Assembly (NCBI GenBank): GCA_945957225.1
Contig: CAMFKK010000074.1
Span: 1 to 8,773 of the forward strand
From: an uncultured Sphingobacteriia bacterium
GTDB taxonomy: Bacteria; Bacteroidota; Bacteroidia; Chitinophagales; Chitinophagaceae
Reading direction: 5' to 3'
DNA length: 8,773 bases
The translations under genes and the position numbers were made by a program. Shown in pieces: positions 1 to 5,406 of this stretch (the first letter of the stretch is position 1; every line of letters starts with the position of its first letter). The notes below the pieces were generated by a model that searched no databases, had not been told where the DNA came from, and saw nothing but the letters and a program-made list of their open reading frames with translations.

Positions 1-48
1 TCTACACTCGACTAGTCGTCGGCAGCGTCAGATGTGTATAAGAGACAG
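1..48 (+). other. Residual Illumina P5/Nextera adapter (sequencing artefact)
   Basis: Bases 1-7 (TCTACAC) match the 3' end of the Illumina P5 oligo. Bases 8-15 (TCGACTAG) match a Nextera i5 index that I recall as S513. Bases 16-48 match the Nextera read-1 transposase adapter, starting TCGTCGGCAGCGTC and ending in the Tn5 mosaic end AGATGTGTATAAGAGACAG. The three blocks occur in exactly library order. This is construct sequence left on a contig end, not genome, and biological sequence begins at 49. Confidence 0.97.
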
Positions 49-171
49 CTTTTAGGAAGATGGCTAATTGGTGCAGGGAATAGTTCATAAGTTTTATTTA
101 TGCTTAACACAATAATTATAAATAACAATATATGAATTAATCGGTTCAATTTTGCTGCAAGAAATTAAAAT
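49..171 (+). other. Leader region upstream of the small membrane gene; possible tail of a cut CDS
   Basis: The first genomic bases can be read in one frame as LLGRWLIGAGNSS followed by a TAA at 88-90. This could be the C-terminus of a gene cut off by the adapter junction, but 13 codons are too few to identify or prove it. The remainder (91-171) is AT-rich. CAATTTTG at 147-154 is one mismatch from the Bacteroidota -7 element TAnnTTTG, but I find no TTTG at the expected -33 spacing, so no promoter is called. Confidence 0.25.
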
Positions 172-369
172 ATGAAATCAGCTTTATCAAAATTGATGTT
201 ACCGCTTGGTGTTCTGGCATTTTGCTTTTGTTTGGCTACGGCTTTTACTTCAGAAGATCCCATGCTGTCTAAGCTCTGCAGCGGACTGGCATTGATTAGC
301 TTAGTCTATCTATCGGCTCATTTTTCAAAGCAGAACAAACAACATGTTTCCAATAGCAGCGAATATTAA
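172..369 (+). CDS. Small two-helix membrane protein upstream of sbtA (unrecognised)
   Basis: This 65-residue protein is not one I recognise. Two hydrophobic stretches are visible, about residues 8-26 (LMLPLGVLAFCFCLATAF) and 36-50 (SGLALISLVYLSAHF). They are separated by a short polar loop with Glu and Asp, and a polar tail rich in Lys, Gln, Asn and Ser follows. It is probably an inner-membrane hairpin protein. Its last 26 bases overlap the start of the SbtA-type permease in another frame, which suggests cotranscription and translational coupling. It does not look like SbtB, the soluble PII-like partner of SbtA in cyanobacteria. The start at 172 follows an A-rich stretch, as is usual for Bacteroidota genes lacking a Shine-Dalgarno site. 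It may be an accessory subunit or only a coupled leader peptide; nothing here decides. Confidence 0.6.
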   Translation: MKSALSKLMLPLGVLAFCFCLATAFTSEDPMLSKLCSGLALISLVYLSAHFSKQNKQHVSNSSEY

Positions 370-1333
370 CTTTCAAGTGTTGGGTGCCAACTTAACCAAC
401 CCAACACTACTCTTCTTTGTTCTTGGTATCATTGCTACGCTGATTAAATCGGACTTAGAAATACCTGGTCCTTCTATCAAGTTCATTTCTCTTTACCTAC
501 TTTTTTCCATTGGCTTCAAAGGCGGTCAGGAATTACAACACAGTAGTTTCAACACGGAGATTGGTTACTCCTTGGTTTTTGGAATGCTCATAGCTACATT
601 GATTCCAGTCTATAGTTTTTTCATTTTGAAAAAAAGAGTGGGAGTGAGTAATGCAGGAGCCATCGCGGCAGCTTACGGCTCTGTGAGTGCCGTAACATTT
701 GTGTCTGCGGTTAGTTTTTTGGAAATGCAATCCATTCAGTTTGGTGGTCATATGGTGGCCGTGATGGCACTCATGGAATTCCCTGCTATTGTGGTGGGTT
801 TTATCTTGATCATGCAATTTGATAAGTCCGAGAAAAAAGAGGGAGTTGGGATTGGGTCAATTCTGCGTCACGCCGTTTCTAATGGCAGCGTACTCATGAT
901 CATGGGTAGTTTGCTCATTGGCATTATTGCGGATTCCAAACAGGCCGAGGGCATCAAACCCTTTACCACCGATATTTTCAAGGGCTTTCTAGCCATCTTT
1001 CTCTTAGAGATGGGGATGCTTACTGCCAAGCGTTTTGCGGCTTTTCGTCAGCACGGTTGGTTTGTATTTTTCTTTGCCATTATTGTGCCCTGCATCAATG
1101 GTTGCTTGGCGGCCTATTTTAGTCAATTTATTACACAGCAGGAGGGCAACCGATTCATCTTTGCTATTCTGGCTGCTTCTGCTTCTTATATTGCCGTGCC
1201 CGCCGCCATGCGCCTGGCCGCTCCCAAGTCCGACCCTGGTTTGTATATTCCCATGGCCCTGGGGGTCACTTTCCCATTTAATGTGACGTTGGGCATGCCA
1301 CTCTACTATATGATTATTCATTGTTTGGGTTAA
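344..1333 (+). CDS. sbtA: Sodium-dependent bicarbonate permease, SbtA family
   Basis: This is a 329-residue integral membrane protein of the SbtA (DUF897) family, whose cyanobacterial members import bicarbonate with sodium. Family hallmarks are readable: GPSIKFISLYLLFSIGFKGG near residues 42-61, YGSVSAVTF near 111-119 with the helix ending FLEMQ, MEFPAIV near 144-150, and a strongly conserved C-terminal block. That block runs ASASYIAVPAAMR (278-290), then GVTFPFNVTLGMPLYY (307-322). About ten hydrophobic segments are visible, with a polar break near 160-170 that is shorter than in cyanobacterial SbtA (about 370 residues), where the two halves are joined by a longer cytoplasmic loop. The start overlaps the upstream small membrane gene by 26 bases. 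No SbtB-like gene follows; the next gene is a UmuD homologue after 83 bases. In a non-photosynthetic bacterium it may supply bicarbonate for carboxylases, which is inference. Family assignment is firm and the substrate is likely. Confidence 0.88.
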   Translation: MFPIAANINFQVLGANLTNPTLLFFVLGIIATLIKSDLEIPGPSIKFISLYLLFSIGFKGGQELQHSSFNTEIGYSLVFGMLIATLIPVYSFFILKKRVGVSNAGAIAAAYGSVSAVTFVSAVSFLEMQSIQFGGHMVAVMALMEFPAIVVGFILIMQFDKSEKKEGVGIGSILRHAVSNGSVLMIMGSLLIGIIADSKQAEGIKPFTTDIFKGFLAIFLLEMGMLTAKRFAAFRQHGWFVFFFAIIVPCINGCLAAYFSQFITQQEGNRFIFAILAASASYIAVPAAMRLAAPKSDPGLYIPMALGVTFPFNVTLGMPLYYMIIHCLG

Positions 1334-1395
1334 GACCCCGCCCCATTTTAAAAATCATTGATTTCCCTTCTCAAACTAAAATCTTTTTACTTAAC

Positions 1396-1416
1396 ATTGC
1401 TAAATAATTTAGCAAT
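1396..1416. promoter_or_regulatory. Perfect 21-bp palindrome at the umuD start: candidate operator
   Basis: Arms ATTGCTAAAT (1396-1405) and ATTTAGCAAT (1407-1416) are exact reverse complements around a single A, and the right arm ends on the base before the umuD ATG. UmuDC genes are damage-inducible in other bacteria, so a repressor site here is expected in principle. The internal TAATTTAG (1405-1412) is one mismatch from the Bacteroidota -7 element TAnnTTTG. If used, transcription would begin almost at the ATG and the mRNA would be leaderless. No good -33 TTTG is present. The bound protein is unknown, and the sequence is not an E. coli-type LexA box. As RNA, the same bases could form a hairpin that hides the start. 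Confidence 0.5.
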
Positions 1417-1851
1417 ATGACCATCTCTATCCTTGGCAGATCCTGGCGCTCCGCCCTACCCATTCGGAAGATTCCCTTTATCAAAACCAGTATTTCTGCG
1501 GGTTTCCCCTCGCCGGCGCAGGATTTTATGGAGGACGATATTAACCTGCAGGAGATGTTGGTGCCCAAACCCCTTTCCACCTTCCTGATCCGTGTCAAGG
1601 GAGATTCCATGGTCAACGCCTTTATTCCAGATGGCGCCCTCTTGGTGGTGGATCGCTCTCTCAAAGCCGGTCATGGCAAAATCATTGTGGCCGTGTTGAA
1701 TGGGGAATTTACCGTGAAGCGATTGGTCAAGACCGCGCGCTCTTGGGTCCTACATCCTGAAAACCCATCTTACAAACCCATTGTGCTCACAGAAGAAATG
1801 GACTTTAAGGTCTGGGGGGTAGTGACCCGTGTGCTGGTGGATCCCAAGTAA
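1417..1851 (+). CDS. umuD: UmuD-like self-cleaving protease (S24 family), polymerase V accessory subunit
   Basis: UmuD is a LexA-fold protein that, in E. coli, cleaves itself on RecA filaments and then joins UmuC to form translesion polymerase V. The 144 residues align end to end with E. coli UmuD (139 residues). The cleavage region reads SAGFPSPAQDFME (27-39), so the predicted scissile bond is Ala28-Gly29 rather than Cys-Gly. The nucleophile is Ser64 in KGDSM (61-65) and the general base is Lys101 in GEFTVKRL (96-103). The C-terminal VWGVV strand is also conserved. No DNA-binding domain is present, so it is UmuD rather than LexA. The gene lies directly behind a perfect palindrome and 57 bases ahead of umuC, so an operon under damage control is likely. 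The start has no Shine-Dalgarno site but fits the family length. Confidence 0.92.
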   Translation: MTISILGRSWRSALPIRKIPFIKTSISAGFPSPAQDFMEDDINLQEMLVPKPLSTFLIRVKGDSMVNAFIPDGALLVVDRSLKAGHGKIIVAVLNGEFTVKRLVKTARSWVLHPENPSYKPIVLTEEMDFKVWGVVTRVLVDPK

Positions 1852-1908
1852 ACTGGTTCCAGATCCGGATCCCGAACCCACACATGAACCCAAACTCCAA
1901 TCCCCCAA

Positions 1909-3171
1909 ATGATTGCCCTTGTTGACTGCAATAATTTTTATGCCTCCTGCGAGCGAGTTTTTCAACCGCGCTTAGAAGGAAAGCCCATTGTGATTTTGTC
2001 TAACAACGATGGCTGTGTGATTGCACGCTCCGATGAAGCAAAAGAACTAGGTGTGAAAATGGGTGCCATTGCTTTTATGAACCGCGAATTTTTTGAAGCC
2101 AACAGCGTGCATGTCTTTTCTTCTAACTACACGCTCTATGGTTCTTTGAGTAATCGCGTGATGCGCAAACTGGGTAGCTTCTGCAACCATATTGAATATT
2201 ATTCTATTGACGAAGCCTTCTTAGATTTTAGCACACACCCTTATCAAAATTTGGAACAGGTGGGTTTTGAGATCAAGCGTCAAGTGCATACTGAGATTGG
2301 GATTCCCGTTTCCGTGGGAATGGGTCCCACCAAAACGCTGGCAAAAATGGCGAATAGATTTGCCAAAAAAACCAAGAAACAAATTGGTGTGCACTTGTTG
2401 GATAGCGCTGATAAAATTGAAGAGGTCTTGGCTTTTACTGCCGTTGGCGATGTGTGGGGGGTTGGGCCGCAGTATGCCAAGCTTCTCCAAAAAAATGGAT
2501 TCCACACTGCGGCCGATCTGCGGAATGCTCCCGAGGAATGGGTGCGCAAAAATATGTCCGTTGTGGGTCAGCGAACGCTGAACGAATTAAAAGGGATACG
2601 CAGTATTGACATGGAAGCATCGCCCGCGGCAAAGAAAAATATTTGTGTGGCCCGTGGCTTTGGTCAGTTGATTAATAACAAAGCGGATCTACAAGGAGCG
2701 CTTGCCAACTATGTGAGTATTGTAGCAGAAAAATTGCGCAAGGATTCACTATGCACCAGACAGTTGCATTTGTTTGTTGAGACCAATCAACACCGCGCGC
2801 AGGATGAACAATATTATCGATCTATTGATCTGGCTTTGCCAGTTGCTTCCAGCGATACTACTGAATTATTGCACTATGCCAACAAGGGTTTGGATAGAAT
2901 CTATAGACCTGGTATCAATTACCACAAAGTGGGATGCATGGCCCTTGATTTGATTCCAGCAAATCAAATACAATTTAGTATGTTCGATGCCCAAAATAGA
3001 TTGCGCAAAAACACCATGATGAAAGCATTGGATCATTTGAATTTGGACTTAGGAAAAAACACGGTGCAATTTGCTACACAGGGCAACGGCAAAAATTGGC
3101 ACTTGCGCCAAGAAAAATGTTCACCCTGCTACACTACACGATTGCAGGATATTCTAACTATTCAGATTTAA
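1909..3171 (+). CDS. umuC: UmuC, Y-family translesion DNA polymerase (Pol V catalytic subunit)
   Basis: This is the catalytic subunit of translesion polymerase V, which inserts nucleotides opposite damaged bases. The 420 residues match the E. coli UmuC length (422). Residues 1-15 carry catalytic Asp6 and the steric-gate Tyr11 in MIALVDCNNFYASCE, followed by SNNDGCVIAR (31-40). The second metal site is Asp101-Glu102 in YYSIDEAF. A thumb helix-hairpin-helix region lies near 175-235 (DVWGVGPQYAKLL) and the little-finger domain spans about 245-350. A probable beta-clamp binding motif, QFSMF, sits at 355-359, where E. coli UmuC has QLNLF. All catalytic residues are intact. The preceding gap is C-rich and offers no ribosome site; the start is fixed by the conserved N-terminus. 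Third and fourth genes of the same operon follow after 45 and 2 bases. Confidence 0.95.
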   Translation: MIALVDCNNFYASCERVFQPRLEGKPIVILSNNDGCVIARSDEAKELGVKMGAIAFMNREFFEANSVHVFSSNYTLYGSLSNRVMRKLGSFCNHIEYYSIDEAFLDFSTHPYQNLEQVGFEIKRQVHTEIGIPVSVGMGPTKTLAKMANRFAKKTKKQIGVHLLDSADKIEEVLAFTAVGDVWGVGPQYAKLLQKNGFHTAADLRNAPEEWVRKNMSVVGQRTLNELKGIRSIDMEASPAAKKNICVARGFGQLINNKADLQGALANYVSIVAEKLRKDSLCTRQLHLFVETNQHRAQDEQYYRSIDLALPVASSDTTELLHYANKGLDRIYRPGINYHKVGCMALDLIPANQIQFSMFDAQNRLRKNTMMKALDHLNLDLGKNTVQFATQGNGKNWHLRQEKCSPCYTTRLQDILTIQI

Positions 3172-3216
3172 ATTTCTATTCAAACACCATACTACACCAA
3201 CTGACTCTTCAGACCC

Positions 3217-3765
3217 ATGATCCCGCATAACCCACTCACACTATTTACATCGCAATTATTGGCGGTTCACCTGCAAAGCGGGAATAGGTATTTTGTGCGA
3301 CAAACTTATGAGCGGGGTCTTACAAACTCACAACCTCTAACCACAACTTTAAAAAACCCCTCCCACCAACAAGCTAACACAGCTCCACCCAAAGCCGCAT
3401 TCTTAATTTCTGAATACACAGAACTCTCCCGCGCCAAAATTCATTTGGCGGAACTAGAGAATGATGCACAAGCATATTTGTACGATGCCGAAGACCCAGA
3501 ACATTTACGCAGACTACATATCGCTGCAAGCCAACCAGCGGGATATGCTATTTATGCACCCTTGTTGGCCATGCGCCAATGGAAACCCAGCGATGCATTA
3601 AAAGCAAAAATCAAATCCTATATTGAAACCCGTCTCAAATGGAAACCGCGCGGCTCCGATGAAATTGGCGCAGAACTGTTTTTGCAATACGGGGAGCTTT
3701 TCATTACTTTAAAGTTTGGACGAGACCACGCAAAGCTCCGATTGATAGAGATTGAAAAACACTAA
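3217..3765 (+). CDS. Unrecognised 182-residue protein in the umuDC operon
   Basis: I do not recognise this family. The protein is soluble, with no membrane segment or signal peptide. Residues 1-32 are a small predicted alpha/beta segment. Residues 33-60 are a polar, disordered-looking linker rich in Thr, Asn, Gln and Pro. From 61 to 182 lies a folded-looking region with a charged helical part (SRAKIHLAELENDAQ, 71-85), the motif QPAGYAIYAPLLAMRQWKPS (106-125), a basic stretch around 129-145 and a strand-rich end (ELFITLKFGRDHAKLRLIEI). The gene is 45 bases after umuC and only 2 bases before the SRAP gene, so it is almost certainly cotranscribed with them. That placement suggests a role in damage tolerance, for example in binding the polymerase, clamp or single-stranded DNA, but no catalytic motif supports a specific function. 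Confidence 0.75.
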   Translation: MIPHNPLTLFTSQLLAVHLQSGNRYFVRQTYERGLTNSQPLTTTLKNPSHQQANTAPPKAAFLISEYTELSRAKIHLAELENDAQAYLYDAEDPEHLRRLHIAASQPAGYAIYAPLLAMRQWKPSDALKAKIKSYIETRLKWKPRGSDEIGAELFLQYGELFITLKFGRDHAKLRLIEIEKH

Positions 3766-3767
3766 GC

Positions 3768-4583
3768 ATGTGCTACGACCTTTCTTTTAAAACCAGTTTG
3801 CAAAGCATCCACGATATTTTTCCTGGCATCATACAAGATGACCAGTTTCAAATTCATCCAGACAAGAGCGCACATATTGTGGCACATTCTTTTGGCGAGC
3901 ATCCCATTGTCATGCGCAATAGAGAAGATGGATTAATGCATTTGAAATTAATGGAATGGGGTTGCATTCCTTTTTACACCAAGGACGAAGCGGCATTTAT
4001 GAAACAGCGCATCATGATGCTCAATGCCCGCAGCGAAAGAATTCTTGGCGATACATCCAGCTATTGGTTCAAGATCCGCAACCGCCGCTGTCTCATTCCT
4101 GTCACCGGAATTTTTGAACACCGCAAAGTCACCGGCATCACCAAAAAGGTTCCTTATTTTATTTATCAAAAAACAAACAATACAGAACCTTCAAACCCCA
4201 ATCCACAAACCCAGCCCTCCCCGTTTTTTTTACCGGGATTGTATTCCGTTGCAGAACTCCCCAATCTCCAGACAGGAGAGTTAGAAAAACGTTGGACCTT
4301 CACACTGATTACCCGCGCCGCCAATTCCCTGATGCAACAGATTCACAATGATGGAGAGAACAAATGGCGCATGCCCCTTTTTCTTCCCGATGATTTGCGC
4401 AATCAATGGCTGGAGCCCGAACTCTCAACGGAAGCCCTCCAGTCCATTTTGAATTATGAACTACCCGCAAGTCAATTGGATTGCTGGCCCGTCTACACCA
4501 TTCGTTCTTCCAAACCCCGCCCCGATGGTCTCACCAAAACAGACCCCTTTGTATGGGAAGGCCTACCCGCACTTGAAATATAA
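3768..4583 (+). CDS. yedK: SRAP-domain abasic-site processing protein (YedK/HMCES family)
   Basis: SRAP proteins bind abasic sites in single-stranded DNA and form a thiazolidine crosslink through the amino group and thiol of Cys2. The key residues are present: the N-terminus is MCYDL, so Cys2 becomes terminal once Met1 is removed. NARSE lies at 86-90 (Asn86, Arg88), the active-site glutamate is Glu117 in GIFEHRK (115-121), and the catalytic histidine is His193 in QQIHNDG, followed by RMPLFLP (201-207). WGCIPFY (64-70) is the usual WGLIP segment. At 271 residues it is longer than E. coli YedK (222); part of the excess is a Thr/Asn/Pro/Gln-rich insertion near 135-152. It starts 2 bases after the preceding stop, as last gene of the umuD-umuC operon. 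SRAP genes were originally linked to the SOS response through this kind of neighbourhood. Confidence 0.93.
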   Translation: MCYDLSFKTSLQSIHDIFPGIIQDDQFQIHPDKSAHIVAHSFGEHPIVMRNREDGLMHLKLMEWGCIPFYTKDEAAFMKQRIMMLNARSERILGDTSSYWFKIRNRRCLIPVTGIFEHRKVTGITKKVPYFIYQKTNNTEPSNPNPQTQPSPFFLPGLYSVAELPNLQTGELEKRWTFTLITRAANSLMQQIHNDGENKWRMPLFLPDDLRNQWLEPELSTEALQSILNYELPASQLDCWPVYTIRSSKPRPDGLTKTDPFVWEGLPALEI

Positions 4584-4800
4584 TTTCAAATAGCCTCCGG
4601 CGATGCGCAATATGTAACAACACCCACAGATTCATCCCGCTTCATCCGTAACAAAGAATCACTTCACCGACAAATCCACAGAATCATTAACTCACTACCA
4701 ACATTAACTCTGCAGAGGAATTATCTCACCAGCTTCATTACCTCTTCAGAATCATCTCTCGTCCCAGAGTGTACTTACTTTTTGAATTTTTAAAATACCC
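4584..4800 (+). terminator. C-rich, G-poor 3' region after the SRAP gene: candidate Rho-dependent terminator
   Basis: No gene is visible here. The plus strand is C-rich and G-poor: by hand count, 4621-4740 holds 39 C and 11 G. It has many pyrimidine-C steps such as TTCATCC, CTTCACC and ATCTCTC, and little capacity to fold. This composition is the hallmark of Rho-loading (rut) sites, and it lies just where the umuD operon must end. No GC-rich hairpin with a U-tract is present. Several loose copies of AGAATCA occur (near 4634, 4655, 4679 and 4748), too degenerate to call a repeat. The assignment rests on composition only. Confidence 0.35.
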
Positions 4801-4802
4801 CT

Positions 4803-4933
4803 GTTTTTATACTAGAACAAGTATAAAAACGGCCCTTCTATTTTATACTAGAACGAGTATAAAATCAAAAAATAAATTATACTAGAACGTGTATAAAATA
4901 GACCCCCCGGATTTATACTAGAACGTGTATAAA
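4803..4933. repeat. Array of four hairpin-forming repeats, cores 34-36 bp apart
   Basis: Four cores are TATACTAGAACAAGTATA (4808-4825), TATACTAGAACGAGTATA (4844-4861), and TATACTAGAACGTGTATA twice (4878-4895 and 4914-4931). Each forms an inverted repeat around a conserved asymmetric centre, AGAAC. Copy 1 has perfect 11-bp arms (GTTTTTATACT and AGTATAAAAAC) and a 6-base loop. Copy 2 has 10-bp arms. Copies 3 and 4 have 6- and 7-bp arms around an 8-base loop. Starts are 36, 34 and 36 bp apart and the spacers differ in sequence. The array lies midway between two convergent operons. It could be protein-binding sites, RNA stem-loops that stabilise 3' ends, or a member of a dispersed genomic repeat family. 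Confidence 0.9.
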
Positions 4934-4985
4934 AAACGCCCTTTTTGAAAACCTTGAAAAACAACTACGGTCCGGTGGAAGTTCC

Positions 4986-5152
4986 AAGGGGGGAAGAAAG
5001 TGAAGAAGAAGTGAAGAGTGAAGAGTGAAGAATGAGGAAGAAGAAAGTGAAGAGATAAGAGTGAAGAGTGAAGAGTGAGGAATGATGAGGAAGAAAAAGA
5101 AGTGAAAAGTTGAAAGTGTAGAGTTGAAAAGATGAAGTAAATGATTGGAAGA
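4986..5152 (-). repeat. 167-nt C-free, GTGAAGA-type low-complexity tract; candidate Rho terminator of the minus-strand operon
   Basis: There is no C on the plus strand from 4986 to 5152. The tract is built of degenerate heptamers of the GTGAAGA type, clearest at 5011-5030 and 5058-5077, and the block GAGTGAAGAGTGAAG plus a GAGGAAGAAG-like continuation recurs about 50 bp later. Read as the minus-strand transcript just after the DUF2256 stop, it is G-free, unstructured and full of UC and CC steps, which suits Rho loading. The purine bias could also form triplex DNA. The long minus-strand reading frame across it is a low-complexity Ser/Leu/Phe string and not a gene. Confidence 0.7.
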
Positions 5153-5165
5153 CAAGTTTAAAGAA

Positions 5166-5306
5166 TCAAGCTTTTGTTCTGCGGCATTTTTCGCTGCAGT
5201 ATTTTACTTGGTCCCAATCCTTCTCCCATTTCTTGCGCCAGGTAAAGGGTCGTTTGCAAACCAAGCAAATCTTTTGGGGTAGGTTTTCTTTTTTAGGCTT
5301 TTTCAA
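5166..5306 (-). CDS. DUF2256 small zinc-ribbon protein, probable TTG start
   Basis: This 46-residue protein belongs to the DUF2256 family, short proteins found next to photolyase and cryptochrome genes. The sequence has KENLPQKICLVCKRPFTWRK (6-25), then WEKDWDQVKYCSEKCRR (27-43). Four cysteines, Cys14, Cys17, Cys37 and Cys41 (CxxC and CxxxC), form a likely zinc site, and the spacing and the aromatic residues between them match the family. It is the last gene of the minus-strand operon, 100 bases after the photolyase-like gene. No ATG exists in frame: the frame opens after a TAA at 5334-5336, and the best start is TTG at 5304-5306, giving the usual N-terminus MKKPKKENLP. ATT-class starts further upstream are less likely. 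Its molecular role is unknown. The family call is strong and the start is less certain. Confidence 0.87.
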   Translation of the reverse strand: MKKPKKENLPQKICLVCKRPFTWRKKWEKDWDQVKYCSEKCRRTKA

Positions 5307-5406
5307 TGGGATGATGATTAAAAATTTTTGAGTTTAATTTTTTTATAAAGTGATTTTATAATTATTGTTTGATTTTGAAATGTGAATGGGATGGATAAAT
5401 TTCATT

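Noticed and set aside
533..1321. Long antisense frames within the sbtA gene
   Set aside because: Their products are His- and Gly-rich shadows without domain features, while the sense frame is a clear conserved permease.
1334..1395. Intrinsic terminator after sbtA
   Set aside because: The stretch has a short C-rich segment and T/A runs but no GC-rich inverted repeat followed by a T-tract.
1417..1851. LexA repressor
   Set aside because: The protein has the protease domain and cleavage site but no N-terminal helix-turn-helix domain, and its length matches UmuD.
2221..2632. Alternative frames on both strands inside umuC
   Set aside because: They overlap the conserved thumb and catalytic region of an intact polymerase and show no independent coding signal.
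4620..4760. Tandem repeat based on AGAATCA
   Set aside because: Copies are irregularly spaced and degenerate; C/A-rich composition explains them.
4803..4933. CRISPR array
   Set aside because: Repeats are only about 18-27 bp with 16-18 bp spacers, cores are not identical, and no cas gene is nearby.
4913..5155. 80-residue minus-strand reading frame
   Set aside because: It is the translation of the C-free low-complexity tract (Ser/Leu/Phe/His runs), includes one stem-loop repeat, and overlaps nothing resembling a protein family.
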